A DNA stretch of 64,000 nucleotides, taken from assembly GCF_009906855.1 (NCBI RefSeq), contig NZ_CP047650.1, forward strand, positions 5,208,001 through 5,272,000, written 5' to 3'. The translations under genes were made by a program, and so were the position numbers. Position 1 is the stretch's first letter; each line of letters begins with the position of its first letter. Of this stretch, positions 1 through 8,017 are shown in pieces. The notes under the pieces were generated by a model. That model was not told the origin of the DNA and did not search any database. It saw only the letters and a program-made list of their open reading frames with translations. Source of the stretch: Xylophilus rhododendri (GTDB taxonomy: Bacteria; Pseudomonadota; Gammaproteobacteria; Burkholderiales; Burkholderiaceae_C).

Positions 1-1
1 A

Positions 2-3000
2 GGGGCGCTGGCCTGGGTCACCACCCTGGACAAGGGCCGGCCGGTGGCAGGGGCCGCGGTACGCGTGTCCGATTGCGCCGGCAAGGAAGTGGCCAGCGCC
101 AGGACCGACGACAGCGGCATCGCGCGTTTCACCGGCCTGTCTTCCGAGCCGGCGCGCTGCGGCGCCCAGTTCGCCAAGGCCTGGGAATGGCGCCAGGCGT
201 ATTTCGTCAGCGCCCGCGCCGGCGACGACATGAGTTTCGTCTGGAGCGACTCGCAGCGCGGCATCGAGCCCTGGCGCTTCAACGTGCCCACCAGCCGCGC
301 CGCCATGCCCGACCTGCAGGCCCACACCGTCTTCGACCGCACCCTGCTGCGGGCCGGCGAGACGGTGGGCATGAAACACATCCTGCGCCGCCAGAGCACC
401 GAAGGCTTCGGCCTGCCGGCCAGCCTGCCGCAGACCCTGGTCATCACCCATGAAGGCAGCGGCCAGGAGTTCACCCAGCCGCTGGCCTGGCGCAACACCC
501 CCACCGGCGGCTGCAGCGCCGAAAGCAGCTTCAGCCTGCCCAAGGCCGCCAAGCTCGGCAGCTATACCGTGGCCTTGCGCTACGAGCGCACCGCGCCCTC
601 GAATGCCTCGTCTGGCGAGAACGACACCACACGCGGCCTCTCGCTGGACACCGGCAGCTTCCGCGTCGAGGAGTTCCGCCTGCCGGTCTACGAAGGCCGC
701 ATCGCGCCCGCCGGCAAGCTGCCGCTGGTCAATATCGACGCACTCGCGGCGCAGGTGCAGATCGGTTATGTGTCCGGCGGCCCCGCGGCAGGGCTGCCGG
801 TGCGCTTGTCGGCCATGGTGCGCGGCAAGTCGCTGAGCTTTTCCGACTACGAGGGTTTCGCCTTCGATCCGCCCCGGCCGCGCCAGGACGCCAGCCGGGA
901 CAGCGGCCCCGACGACGAATCCGGCGAGGAAACCGCCCAGGCCGCCGACGACGCCCGGGTGGTCGCCGACAAGCTGCCCCTGGTGCTGGACCGCCAGGGC
1001 AACGGCAAGACCAGCATCCCCGCACTGCCCAAGAGCGCCGCCGCGCGCGAGCTGCTGCTGGAAGCGCGCTACGCCGACCCCAACGGCGAGGTGCAGACCC
1101 TGCGCAGCAGCCTCACCCTCTGGCCCGCCGCGGTGATCGCCGGCATCAAGGCCGAGAGCTGGGTGTCCATCGGCCAGAAGGCCAGCTTGCAGGCCCTGGC
1201 GCTGGACCTGGACGGCAAGCCGCAGGCCGACGTGCCCCTGTCGGTGCGGGCCACGGCACGCACGGTGACCAGCAGCAGGAAGCGCCTGGTCGGCGGCTTC
1301 TACACCTACGACAACCGCACCGAGACCAAGGACCTGGGCGAGATCTGCTCCGGCCGCAGCGACGCCCATGGCCTGCTGGCCTGCGAAGCCAGCCTGCCGC
1401 AGGCCGGCGAGGTCGAGCTGGTGGCCACCGCCCGCGACCGCGCCGGCAACCAGGCGCAGGCCGCCACCTCGGTCTATGTCACCCGCCAGGGCGAGATCTG
1501 GTTCGGCGGCGAGGACCATGACCGCATCGATGTCCTGCCCGAAAAGAAGAGCTACCAGCCCGGCGAGACGGCACGCTTCCAGGTGCGCATGCCCTTCCGC
1601 CGGGCGACCGCCCTGGTGGCGGTGGAGCGCGAAGGCATCGTCGAGACCCAGGTGGTGCAGCTGCAGGGCCAGGATCCGACCCTGAGCCTGAAGGTGAAGG
1701 AGACCTGGGGCCCGAATGTCTACGTGAGCGTGCTGGCCCTGCGCGGCCGGCTGCGCGAAGTGCCCTGGTACAGCTTCTTCAGCTGGGGCTGGCGCGCGCC
1801 GCGCGAGTGGCTCACGGCCTATCGCTTCGAAGGCCGCGACTGGGTGGCGCCCAGCGCCCTGGTCGATCTGAGCAAACCCGCCTACCGCTTCGGCATGGCC
1901 GAGATCCGGGTCAGCAGCAAGGCCCATACGCTGGACGTGCAGGTGGCCGCCGACAAGCCGCGCTACCCGGTGCGCGGCAAGGCGCTGGTCACCATCAGCG
2001 CGCGCCTGCCGGACGGCAAGCCGGCCGCTGGCGCCGAAGTGGCGCTGGCGGCGGTCGACCAGGCCCTGCTGGAGCTGATGCCCAACGACAGCTGGAACCT
2101 GCTGGACGCCATGCTGCAGCGCCGCGCCTGGGGCGTGGCCACCTCGACCGCGCAGATGGACATCGTCGGCCGCCGCCACTATGGCAGGAAGGCGGTGCCG
2201 GCCGGCGGCGGCGGCGGCCATGCCGCCACCCGCGAGCTGCTGGACACGCTGCTGCTGTGGAACCCGCGGGTGCTGCTGGATGCGCAGGGCCGCGCCACCG
2301 TCGAGGTGCCGCTCAACGATGCCCTGACACGTTTTCGCATCGTCGCGGTGGCGGATTCGGGCATCGGCCTCTTCGGCAGCGGCCAGACCACCATCGAGGC
2401 CACGCAGGACCTGCAGATCCTCAGCGGCCTGCCGCCGCTGGTGCGCGAGGGCGACCGCTTCCGGGCCCAGATCACCCTGCGCAACACCACCGCCAAGGCC
2501 ATGAAGGTGCAGGCCCGCGCTTCGGCCGCGCCCCTGGTGCTGCAGCCTTTGAGCATCGACATCTCCGCCAACGAAGCCCGCGAAGTGGCCTGGGACGTGG
2601 TCGCCCCGGTCATGGCCGAGGAGGGCGGCGGTGCGCTGGCCTGGGAGATCTCGGTGCAGGACACGGCAGGCAACACCACCGCCAGAGACGCCCTCAAGGT
2701 GCGCCAGCGGGTGGTGCCGGCGGTGCCGCTGTCGGTCGGCCAGGCGGCGTTGGTGCAGGTGGACGGCAGCTACCGCCTGGATGTCGCCCCGCCGGCCGGC
2801 GCCTTGCCCGCCGAGGGCAGCAGGCGCGGCGGCATCAGCCTGGCCCTGCAGCCGCGGCTGGCCGACGGCCTGCCGGGCGTGCGCGACTGGTTCCTGAATT
2901 ACCCCTTCGCCTGCCTGGAGCAGAAGACCAGCAAGGCCATCGGCCTGAGCGACGCCGCCCGCTGGCGGACCCTGGTGGCGGAGCTGCCCACCTATCTGGA

Positions 3001-4381
3001 CAGCGACGGCCTGGCCAGCTACTTCCCGCCGCGCGAGGAGTCGGGCAGCCAGGGCAGCGACACCCTGACCGCCTACCTGCTGGCCGCCAGCCAGCAGGCC
3101 GCCGCCGCGCATGCCGAATTCGCGCTGCCGGCCGAGGCCCGCGACAGCATGCTGGGCGGCCTGACGGCCTTCGTCGAAGGCCGGATCGAACGCAAGTTCT
3201 GGAGCCCGCGCCGCGACCTCGACGAACGCAAGCTCGCCGCCATCGAGGCGCTGTCGCGCTACGGCAAGGCCCAGGGCCGCATGCTCGGCAGCATCGCCAT
3301 CGTGCCGGAGCAGTGGCCCACCCATGCGCTGATCGACTGGCTGGGCATCCTGCAGCGTGTGACCGACGTGCCGCAGCGCGCCGAGCGTTTGGCCCAGGCG
3401 CAGCAGCTGCTGCGTTCGCGCCTGAGCTACCAGGGCACCCGCATCGGCTTCAGCACCGAACGCGACGACCAGTGGTTCTGGCTGATGGCCAATGCCGATG
3501 CCAACGCCGCCCGCCTGCTGCTGGCGGTGATGGACGAGCCCGCCTGGAAGGACGACCTGCCCGCCCTGGCCGCCGGCCTGATCGCCCGGCAGAGCCGGGG
3601 CGCCTGGTCCACCACCACCGCCAACCTCTGGGGCGGGCTGGCGCTGGAGCGCTTCTCGGCCCGCTTCGAAGCCACGCCGGTGAGCGGCTTCACCCGCGCC
3701 ACGCTGGGCGCCGCCAAGGCGGCGGTGGACTGGAGCAAGGTCGAACGCGTGACTTCGGCCGATGCCGCGGGCGCCGCCAACACGCCCCGCGCCACGGCCG
3801 ATGCCCTGGCCGGCCTGCGCGGCAACCGCATGCAGCTGCCCTGGCCGGCCACCGGCGCCGGCACGCTGGAGCTGAGCCAGCAAGGCAGCGGCAAACCCTG
3901 GCTCACGGTGCAGGCCGTGGCCGCGGTGCCGCGCCTGCAGCCTTTCGCGGCCGGCTATACCGTCAAGAAGACGGTCACGCCGGTGGAGCAGGCGGTCAAG
4001 GGTGTGTGGAGCCGGGGCGACGTGATGCGCATCACGCTGGAGGTCGATGCCGCCACCGACATGAGCTGGGTGGTGCTGAGCGATCCGATCCCCGGCGGTT
4101 CCACCATCCTGGGCAGCGGCCTGGGCCGCGATTCGCAGATCGCCACGCAAGGCCAGAAGGCAGCCTCGGGCGCCTGGCCGGCGTACGAGGAACGCAGCTT
4201 CGAGGCCTTCCGTGCTTACTACGACTACCTGCCGAGGGGCGGCTTCAAGGCCGAGTACACCGTGCGGCTCAACAATGTCGGCGAGTTCTCCATGCCGCCC
4301 ACGCGGGTCGAGGCCATGTATGCGCCGGAGATGTTCGGCGAGGCGCCGAATGCGCGGCTGACGGTGGCCGCGCCGCGCTGA
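2..4381 (+). CDS. alpha-2-macroglobulin family protein (5' end outside window)
   Basis: Large periplasmic protease-trapping protein of the bacterial alpha-2-macroglobulin (YfhM) family, thought to guard the envelope against foreign proteases. The frame is open from base 2, with sequence reading ALAWVTTLDKG before the first possible start at 44, so the N-terminus (signal/lipobox and first macroglobulin domains) lies upstream of the window. The thioester motif CLEQ is intact (Cys codon near 2912) and follows YPFA as in the family; the C-terminal receptor-like domain is complete to the TGA. The usual operon partner, PBP1C, lies downstream, but an opposite-strand gene now sits between them. About 1,460 residues are visible; family members are usually longer. 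Confidence 0.93.
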   Translation, partial: GALAWVTTLDKGRPVAGAAVRVSDCAGKEVASARTDDSGIARFTGLSSEPARCGAQFAKAWEWRQAYFVSARAGDDMSFVWSDSQRGIEPWRFNVPTSRAAMPDLQAHTVFDRTLLRAGETVGMKHILRRQSTEGFGLPASLPQTLVITHEGSGQEFTQPLAWRNTPTGGCSAESSFSLPKAAKLGSYTVALRYERTAPSNASSGENDTTRGLSLDTGSFRVEEFRLPVYEGRIAPAGKLPLVNIDALAAQVQIGYVSGGPAAGLPVRLSAMVRGKSLSFSDYEGFAFDPPRPRQDASRDSGPDDESGEETAQAADDARVVADKLPLVLDRQGNGKTSIPALPKSAAARELLLEARYADPNGEVQTLRSSLTLWPAAVIAGIKAESWVSIGQKASLQALALDLDGKPQADVPLSVRATARTVTSSRKRLVGGFYTYDNRTETKDLGEICSGRSDAHGLLACEASLPQAGEVELVATARDRAGNQAQAATSVYVTRQGEIWFGGEDHDRIDVLPEKKSYQPGETARFQVRMPFRRATALVAVEREGIVETQVVQLQGQDPTLSLKVKETWGPNVYVSVLALRGRLREVPWYSFFSWGWRAPREWLTAYRFEGRDWVAPSALVDLSKPAYRFGMAEIRVSSKAHTLDVQVAADKPRYPVRGKALVTISARLPDGKPAAGAEVALAAVDQALLELMPNDSWNLLDAMLQRRAWGVATSTAQMDIVGRRHYGRKAVPAGGGGGHAATRELLDTLLLWNPRVLLDAQGRATVEVPLNDALTRFRIVAVADSGIGLFGSGQTTIEATQDLQILSGLPPLVREGDRFRAQITLRNTTAKAMKVQARASAAPLVLQPLSIDISANEAREVAWDVVAPVMAEEGGGALAWEISVQDTAGNTTARDALKVRQRVVPAVPLSVGQAALVQVDGSYRLDVAPPAGALPAEGSRRGGISLALQPRLADGLPGVRDWFLNYPFACLEQKTSKAIGLSDAARWRTLVAELPTYLDSDGLASYFPPREESGSQGSDTLTAYLLAASQQAAAAHAEFALPAEARDSMLGGLTAFVEGRIERKFWSPRRDLDERKLAAIEALSRYGKAQGRMLGSIAIVPEQWPTHALIDWLGILQRVTDVPQRAERLAQAQQLLRSRLSYQGTRIGFSTERDDQWFWLMANADANAARLLLAVMDEPAWKDDLPALAAGLIARQSRGAWSTTTANLWGGLALERFSARFEATPVSGFTRATLGAAKAAVDWSKVERVTSADAAGAANTPRATADALAGLRGNRMQLPWPATGAGTLELSQQGSGKPWLTVQAVAAVPRLQPFAAGYTVKKTVTPVEQAVKGVWSRGDVMRITLEVDAATDMSWVVLSDPIPGGSTILGSGLGRDSQIATQGQKAASGAWPAYEERSFEAFRAYYDYLPRGGFKAEYTVRLNNVGEFSMPPTRVEAMYAPEMFGEAPNARLTVAAPR

Positions 4382-4396
4382 GGCCGGCCGCCGCGT

Positions 4397-5623
4397 TCAG
4401 CGCAGCACGCGGTCCTGCGGGGGCGGCGAGCGCCCGATCTCCTCGCGCAGGGCCTGCAGGCAATCCAGCCCGGCGGGGCGGATGTCGCCGTGCATGTGCC
4501 ACACGATCGCCTTCAGGTGCCGCATGGCGTTGCTGCCCTCGCGAAAGCAGCGTGGAAAGCCCTCGCTCTGCCGGCACAGCAGGCACAGGCGCTCCATCAC
4601 CTCCAGCCGGCAGGCGATGGACTTGCGATCCAGCATCTCGGTGATGGCCTCCAGCGCGAAGGAGTCGTGGATGTCGCCAGTCGCGTCGTGGCGCGCCGCT
4701 GCGCCGGGCCGGGGCGGCGCGACCAGCATGCCCAGCGGGTAGGGGCGCATCAGCTCCAGCAGCACGCGATCGCAGTCCTTCGCCGGTGTCGCGGCGATCG
4801 CCATGTCCAGCAGCTTCTGCATGCGGCTCGGCTGCGGCCGCCAGCGCTGGCTCAGCGTCGAGGCATGCATGTAATGCCGCAGCAGTCCCAGGCTGCAGGC
4901 CTGGATCCGTCGCAAGTCGGCGTCCGAGAGTCGCGCGTAGTCCTCCAGCATCAGCAAATCCTCGGCCACCGCGTCGAGGATGAGCAGCGCGCCGTGGCCC
5001 GGCCGCCGTTCGTAGAAGCCGACGCAGTCGACCATCAGCTCCAGGCGCTGCGCGGCCGGCATCAGGATCTTGCGCGGCCGCTCCAGGGCCTGGTGCACCA
5101 GTCGTTGATGGAAACTCGCACCGAATGGCCCGAAGCGCAGGGTGATGCGCGCCCGCCGGGCACACCAGGCCAGCTTGTCGCCTTGCCGCTCGGCGATGCC
5201 GGCCAGCAGCTGGCGGGCCTGGCCGGCCCATGACGCGGCGGCGGCGGTGTCGCCTCCGCGCAGCGCATCGGCATGCAGGTCCACCAGGTCGGCCAGCAGG
5301 GATTCCAGCTCGCCGTCCTGCAGCAGGCGGGCGATATGGCGTTCGGGATGGCGCAGCGTCTGGCGGATGTCGTCGAGGCGTATCGTGCGCAGGGCGCGGC
5401 AGCCGTGGCCCGCGTTGCGGCGGTCGGCCTCGCCGAGCTGGCCAAAGATGTGCATCTTGAGTTCGTCGGGCAGCCGTTCCAGTGCCGACAGGGCATGCCC
5501 TGCGTCCCGGTCCGCCGGGAGCTCGCCGGGGTCGGGGTCTGGCGGCTTCGGGATGCCGGTGTTCGGCCAGGGTGGAGAGTGGACGGTTTGCGAAGCTGCG
5601 GGAGCTGTTGGAGGCGTGTACAT
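4397..5623 (-). CDS. F-box domain protein, candidate type III effector
   Basis: Unrecognised 408-aa protein whose residues 51-81 match the eukaryotic F-box: LPDEL, then I59, L63, D67 and a CRALRTI tail, the spacing that binds Skp1 in SCF ubiquitin ligases. The first 30 residues are rich in Pro, Ser and Thr with no acidic residue before about position 29, as in type III secretion signals; there is no Sec signal or membrane segment. The remaining 320 residues look helical and have no LRR or ankyrin repeat that I recognise. The ATG at 5621-5623 is chosen because the next Met lies inside the F-box; upstream extension would run through the PIP box and into pbpC. The gene lies opposite to and between alpha-2-macroglobulin and pbpC. 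F-box identity is a motif match; effector status is inference from motif, N-terminus and promoter. Confidence 0.75.
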   Translation of the reverse strand: MYTPPTAPAASQTVHSPPWPNTGIPKPPDPDPGELPADRDAGHALSALERLPDELKMHIFGQLGEADRRNAGHGCRALRTIRLDDIRQTLRHPERHIARLLQDGELESLLADLVDLHADALRGGDTAAAASWAGQARQLLAGIAERQGDKLAWCARRARITLRFGPFGASFHQRLVHQALERPRKILMPAAQRLELMVDCVGFYERRPGHGALLILDAVAEDLLMLEDYARLSDADLRRIQACSLGLLRHYMHASTLSQRWRPQPSRMQKLLDMAIAATPAKDCDRVLLELMRPYPLGMLVAPPRPGAAARHDATGDIHDSFALEAITEMLDRKSIACRLEVMERLCLLCRQSEGFPRCFREGSNAMRHLKAIVWHMHGDIRPAGLDCLQALREEIGRSPPPQDRVLR

Positions 5624-5630
5624 GCGGTCC

Positions 5631-5636
5631 AGCCTA
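5631..5636 (-). promoter_or_regulatory. -10 hexamer of the PIP-box promoter
   Basis: TAGGCT fits the YANNNT -10 element and lies 32 bases after the PIP box, inside the 30-32 base spacing of functional PIP promoters. Only 7 bases separate it from the F-box ATG, so transcription would begin at or next to the start codon, giving a leaderless or near-leaderless mRNA. Confidence 0.5.
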
Positions 5637-5668
5637 TCGAGCGCTTTTGCGGATCGGCATGCTCGCGG

Positions 5669-5693
5669 GCGAAGTCGTCGGCCTTCGTCCGAA
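5669..5693 (-). promoter_or_regulatory. PIP box (HrpX/HrpB-type activator site)
   Basis: Read on the minus strand, the site is TTCGG, 15 bases, TTCGC, an exact fit to the plant-inducible-promoter consensus TTCGB-N15-TTCGB recognised by the AraC-type activators HrpX/HrpB of group II hrp systems. It ends 45 bp before the F-box gene start and points at that gene. By rough base composition about one such core is expected by chance in a window of this size, so its location and the correctly spaced -10 hexamer carry the argument. Confidence 0.6.
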
Positions 5694-5717
5694 GGCGGCT
5701 GCGGTGAAAATCCGGCC

Positions 5718-7913
5718 ATGCACCAGATCTCCGCCTTGAGCTTTTCGCGTGCCGGCCGCCGGGTGCGCGGGCTCGGCTGCGCGATCGCACTGCTGGCCGC
5801 CACCGCGGCGCATGCGCTGCCGTCTTTCGATGAGGTGCGCGGCCAGTGGCGCTCTTCCGAGGTGCGCATCCTCGACCGCGACGGCGCGCTGCTGCAGCGC
5901 CTGCGCACCGATGCCAGCGTGCGGCGCGGCGACTGGAATGCCCTGGCCGACATCTCGCCCGCGCTGCGCACGGCCATGGTGATGTCGGAAGACCGGCGCT
6001 TCTACGAGCACAGCGGCGTGGACTGGCGCGCCGTGTCGGCCGCCGCCTGGGCCAATCTGTGGAACCGCCGCACACGCGGCGCCTCCACCATCACCATGCA
6101 GCTGGCCGGCCTGCTGGACGAGGACCTGCGGCGCGGCGGCAACCGCGGCATGGCGCAGAAGCTGGGCCAGGCCTTCACGGCAGAGCAGCTGGAAAAAGGC
6201 TGGCGCAAGGACCAGATCCTGGAGGCCTATCTCAACCTGGTGCCCTTTCGCGGCGAGATCGTCGGCATCGATGCACTGTCGCGCAGCCTCTTCGGCAAGG
6301 CGCCGCAGGGGCTGGATGCACGCGAATCGGCCCTGGCCGCGGCGCTGGTGCGCGCGCCCAATGCCGGCCGCGCGGCGGTGGCGCGGCGGGCCTGCGAGCT
6401 GCTGCGGCGCATGGAGCCGCAGCCGCTGTCCGACTGCACCGCGCTCGACATGTTCGCCGAGGGCGCGCTGCGCCGCCGCGCTTACCCGGCCGAGGAGGGC
6501 ATCGCGCCGCATCTGGCGCGGCAGCTGCTGCGCCAGGCGCCGGAGCAGGCGCGGGCCGGCGCGGTGCTGCGCAGCACCGTCTCGGCGCCGCTGCAGCGCC
6601 TGGCCACGGCCACGCTGCAGTCGCAGCTGCGCGAACTGCACGGCCGCCATGCCGAGGATGGCGCCGTCGTGGTGCTCGACAACCGCAGCGGCGAGGTGCT
6701 GGCCTGGGTCGGCTCCTCTGGCGCGCTCAGCCAGGCGCCGGAGGTGGACGGCGTGCTGGCGCAGCGCCAGCCCGGCTCCACGCTCAAGCCCTTTCTCTAC
6801 GGCGAGGCGATCGCCGAGAGGCGCCTGACGGCGGCCTCGCTGGTGATCGATTCGCCCGAGCAGATCCCGACGGCCGGCGGGCTCTATGTGCCGCAGAACT
6901 ACGACCGGCGCTTCAAGGGCGCGGTGTCGGTGCGCACGGCGCTGGCCGCCTCGCTCAATGTGCCGGCGGTGCGCACGCTGGTGATGGTCGGCCCCGAGGG
7001 CTTCTTCCAGCAGCTGCGCCGGGCCGGGCTGGACCTGCGCGAGTCCGCCGGCTACTACGGCTACAGCCTGGCGCTGGGCAGCGCCGAGATCTCGCTGCTG
7101 CAGCTGGCCAATGCCTACCGCATGCTGGCCAACGGCGGCATGGCGGCGCCGGTGCGCCTGCGCGCCGACCAGCCCGCGCCCGCGTCGGCGCGGGCGCTCG
7201 ATGCCGGCGCGGCCTTCATCGTGGGCGACATGCTGTCCGACCCCGACGCCCGCTCGCGCACCTTCGGCAGCGACAGCGTGCTGGCCACCCGCTTCTGGAC
7301 CGCGGTCAAGACCGGCACCAGCAAGGACATGCGCGACAACTGGGCGATGGGCTGGTCGCAGCGCTACACCGTGGCCGTGTGGGTGGGCAATGCCAGCGGC
7401 GCGGCGATGTGGGATGTGAGCGGCGTGTCCGGCGCGGCGCCGGTATGGGCGGCGGTGATGGGCTGGCTGCACCGGCGGGAGCCGAGCCGGCCGCCGCTGC
7501 CGCCGGAGGGCGTGCGGCAGCAGGCCGTGCGTTTCGGCGCGGGCCTGGAGGCGCCGCGCACCGAATGGTTCCTGGCCGGCACCGAGCAGGCCCTGTTCGA
7601 GCCGGCGGACGGCCCGGGCCGGGCCACCGGCCCCATGGCCTCGGCGCGCATCCTGGAGCCGGCGCCCTGCACCATCGTCGCCCTGGACCCGGACATCCCG
7701 CCGCGCCACCAGCGCCTGCGCCTGGCCGCCGACACGGGCGGCGCATCCGCCGCCGGCCTGCAATGGCGCATCGACGGCAAACCGGCGGGGCAGGGCGCGC
7801 GGCTGGACTGGATGCCCTGGCCCGGCCGCCACCGCATCGTGCTGGCCGACCGCCAGGGCGTGGAGCAGGACAGCACCTGGATCGAAGTGCGCGGCGCCGG
7901 CCTGCGGCGCTGA
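5718..7913 (+). CDS. pbpC: penicillin-binding protein 1C
   Basis: Bifunctional peptidoglycan synthase of the PBP1C class, 731 aa, in the inner membrane/periplasm. A signal-anchor covers residues 18-33. The GT51 transglycosylase domain follows, with the catalytic Glu in EDRRFYEHSGVD (E91) and the STITMQLA and family blocks. The transpeptidase has all three motifs: S354-TLK, S412-LN and K531-TGT. A C-terminal BiPBP_C domain occupies about the last 90 residues. ATG 5718 is chosen because it is the first start giving a signal peptide; the open frame upstream overlaps the F-box gene. It is normally co-transcribed with alpha-2-macroglobulin, but here only 94 bp separate it from the divergent F-box gene start, so it probably has its own promoter. 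Confidence 0.93.
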   Translation: MHQISALSFSRAGRRVRGLGCAIALLAATAAHALPSFDEVRGQWRSSEVRILDRDGALLQRLRTDASVRRGDWNALADISPALRTAMVMSEDRRFYEHSGVDWRAVSAAAWANLWNRRTRGASTITMQLAGLLDEDLRRGGNRGMAQKLGQAFTAEQLEKGWRKDQILEAYLNLVPFRGEIVGIDALSRSLFGKAPQGLDARESALAAALVRAPNAGRAAVARRACELLRRMEPQPLSDCTALDMFAEGALRRRAYPAEEGIAPHLARQLLRQAPEQARAGAVLRSTVSAPLQRLATATLQSQLRELHGRHAEDGAVVVLDNRSGEVLAWVGSSGALSQAPEVDGVLAQRQPGSTLKPFLYGEAIAERRLTAASLVIDSPEQIPTAGGLYVPQNYDRRFKGAVSVRTALAASLNVPAVRTLVMVGPEGFFQQLRRAGLDLRESAGYYGYSLALGSAEISLLQLANAYRMLANGGMAAPVRLRADQPAPASARALDAGAAFIVGDMLSDPDARSRTFGSDSVLATRFWTAVKTGTSKDMRDNWAMGWSQRYTVAVWVGNASGAAMWDVSGVSGAAPVWAAVMGWLHRREPSRPPLPPEGVRQQAVRFGAGLEAPRTEWFLAGTEQALFEPADGPGRATGPMASARILEPAPCTIVALDPDIPPRHQRLRLAADTGGASAAGLQWRIDGKPAGQGARLDWMPWPGRHRIVLADRQGVEQDSTWIEVRGAGLRR

Positions 7914-7970
7914 GCGGCAGCCTGCACCGGCCTGCGGGCTTGTGCGGGCAGCGCCTGGGCGAGCGCCCAC

Positions 7971-7976
7971 TAGAAT
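7971..7976 (+). promoter_or_regulatory. probable -10 box for the diguanylate cyclase gene
   Basis: TAGAAT, a form common in this window, lies 42 bp upstream of the ATG at 8018 in the 104-bp gap after pbpC. No convincing -35 is visible. Confidence 0.35.
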
Positions 7977-8017
7977 GGCCCGCAGGCTGCGTATCCGCGC
8001 AGTGCACGTTTGCCGCC

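Noticed and set aside
1807..4644. Forward open frame of 945 codons inside alpha-2-macroglobulin
   Set aside because: Shifted frame of a clear gene; translation is Arg/Gly/Ala-rich with no domain.
4490..5233. Forward open frame opposite the F-box gene
   Set aside because: The reverse frame has the F-box motif and coherent helical protein sequence; the forward one is repetitive and motif-free.
5669..5693. PIP box as an activator site for pbpC
   Set aside because: The TTCGB boxes have polarity and read correctly only on the minus strand, toward the F-box gene.
5634..7970. Reverse-strand open frame of 778 codons
   Set aside because: Antisense to pbpC, whose catalytic motifs are all intact on the forward strand.
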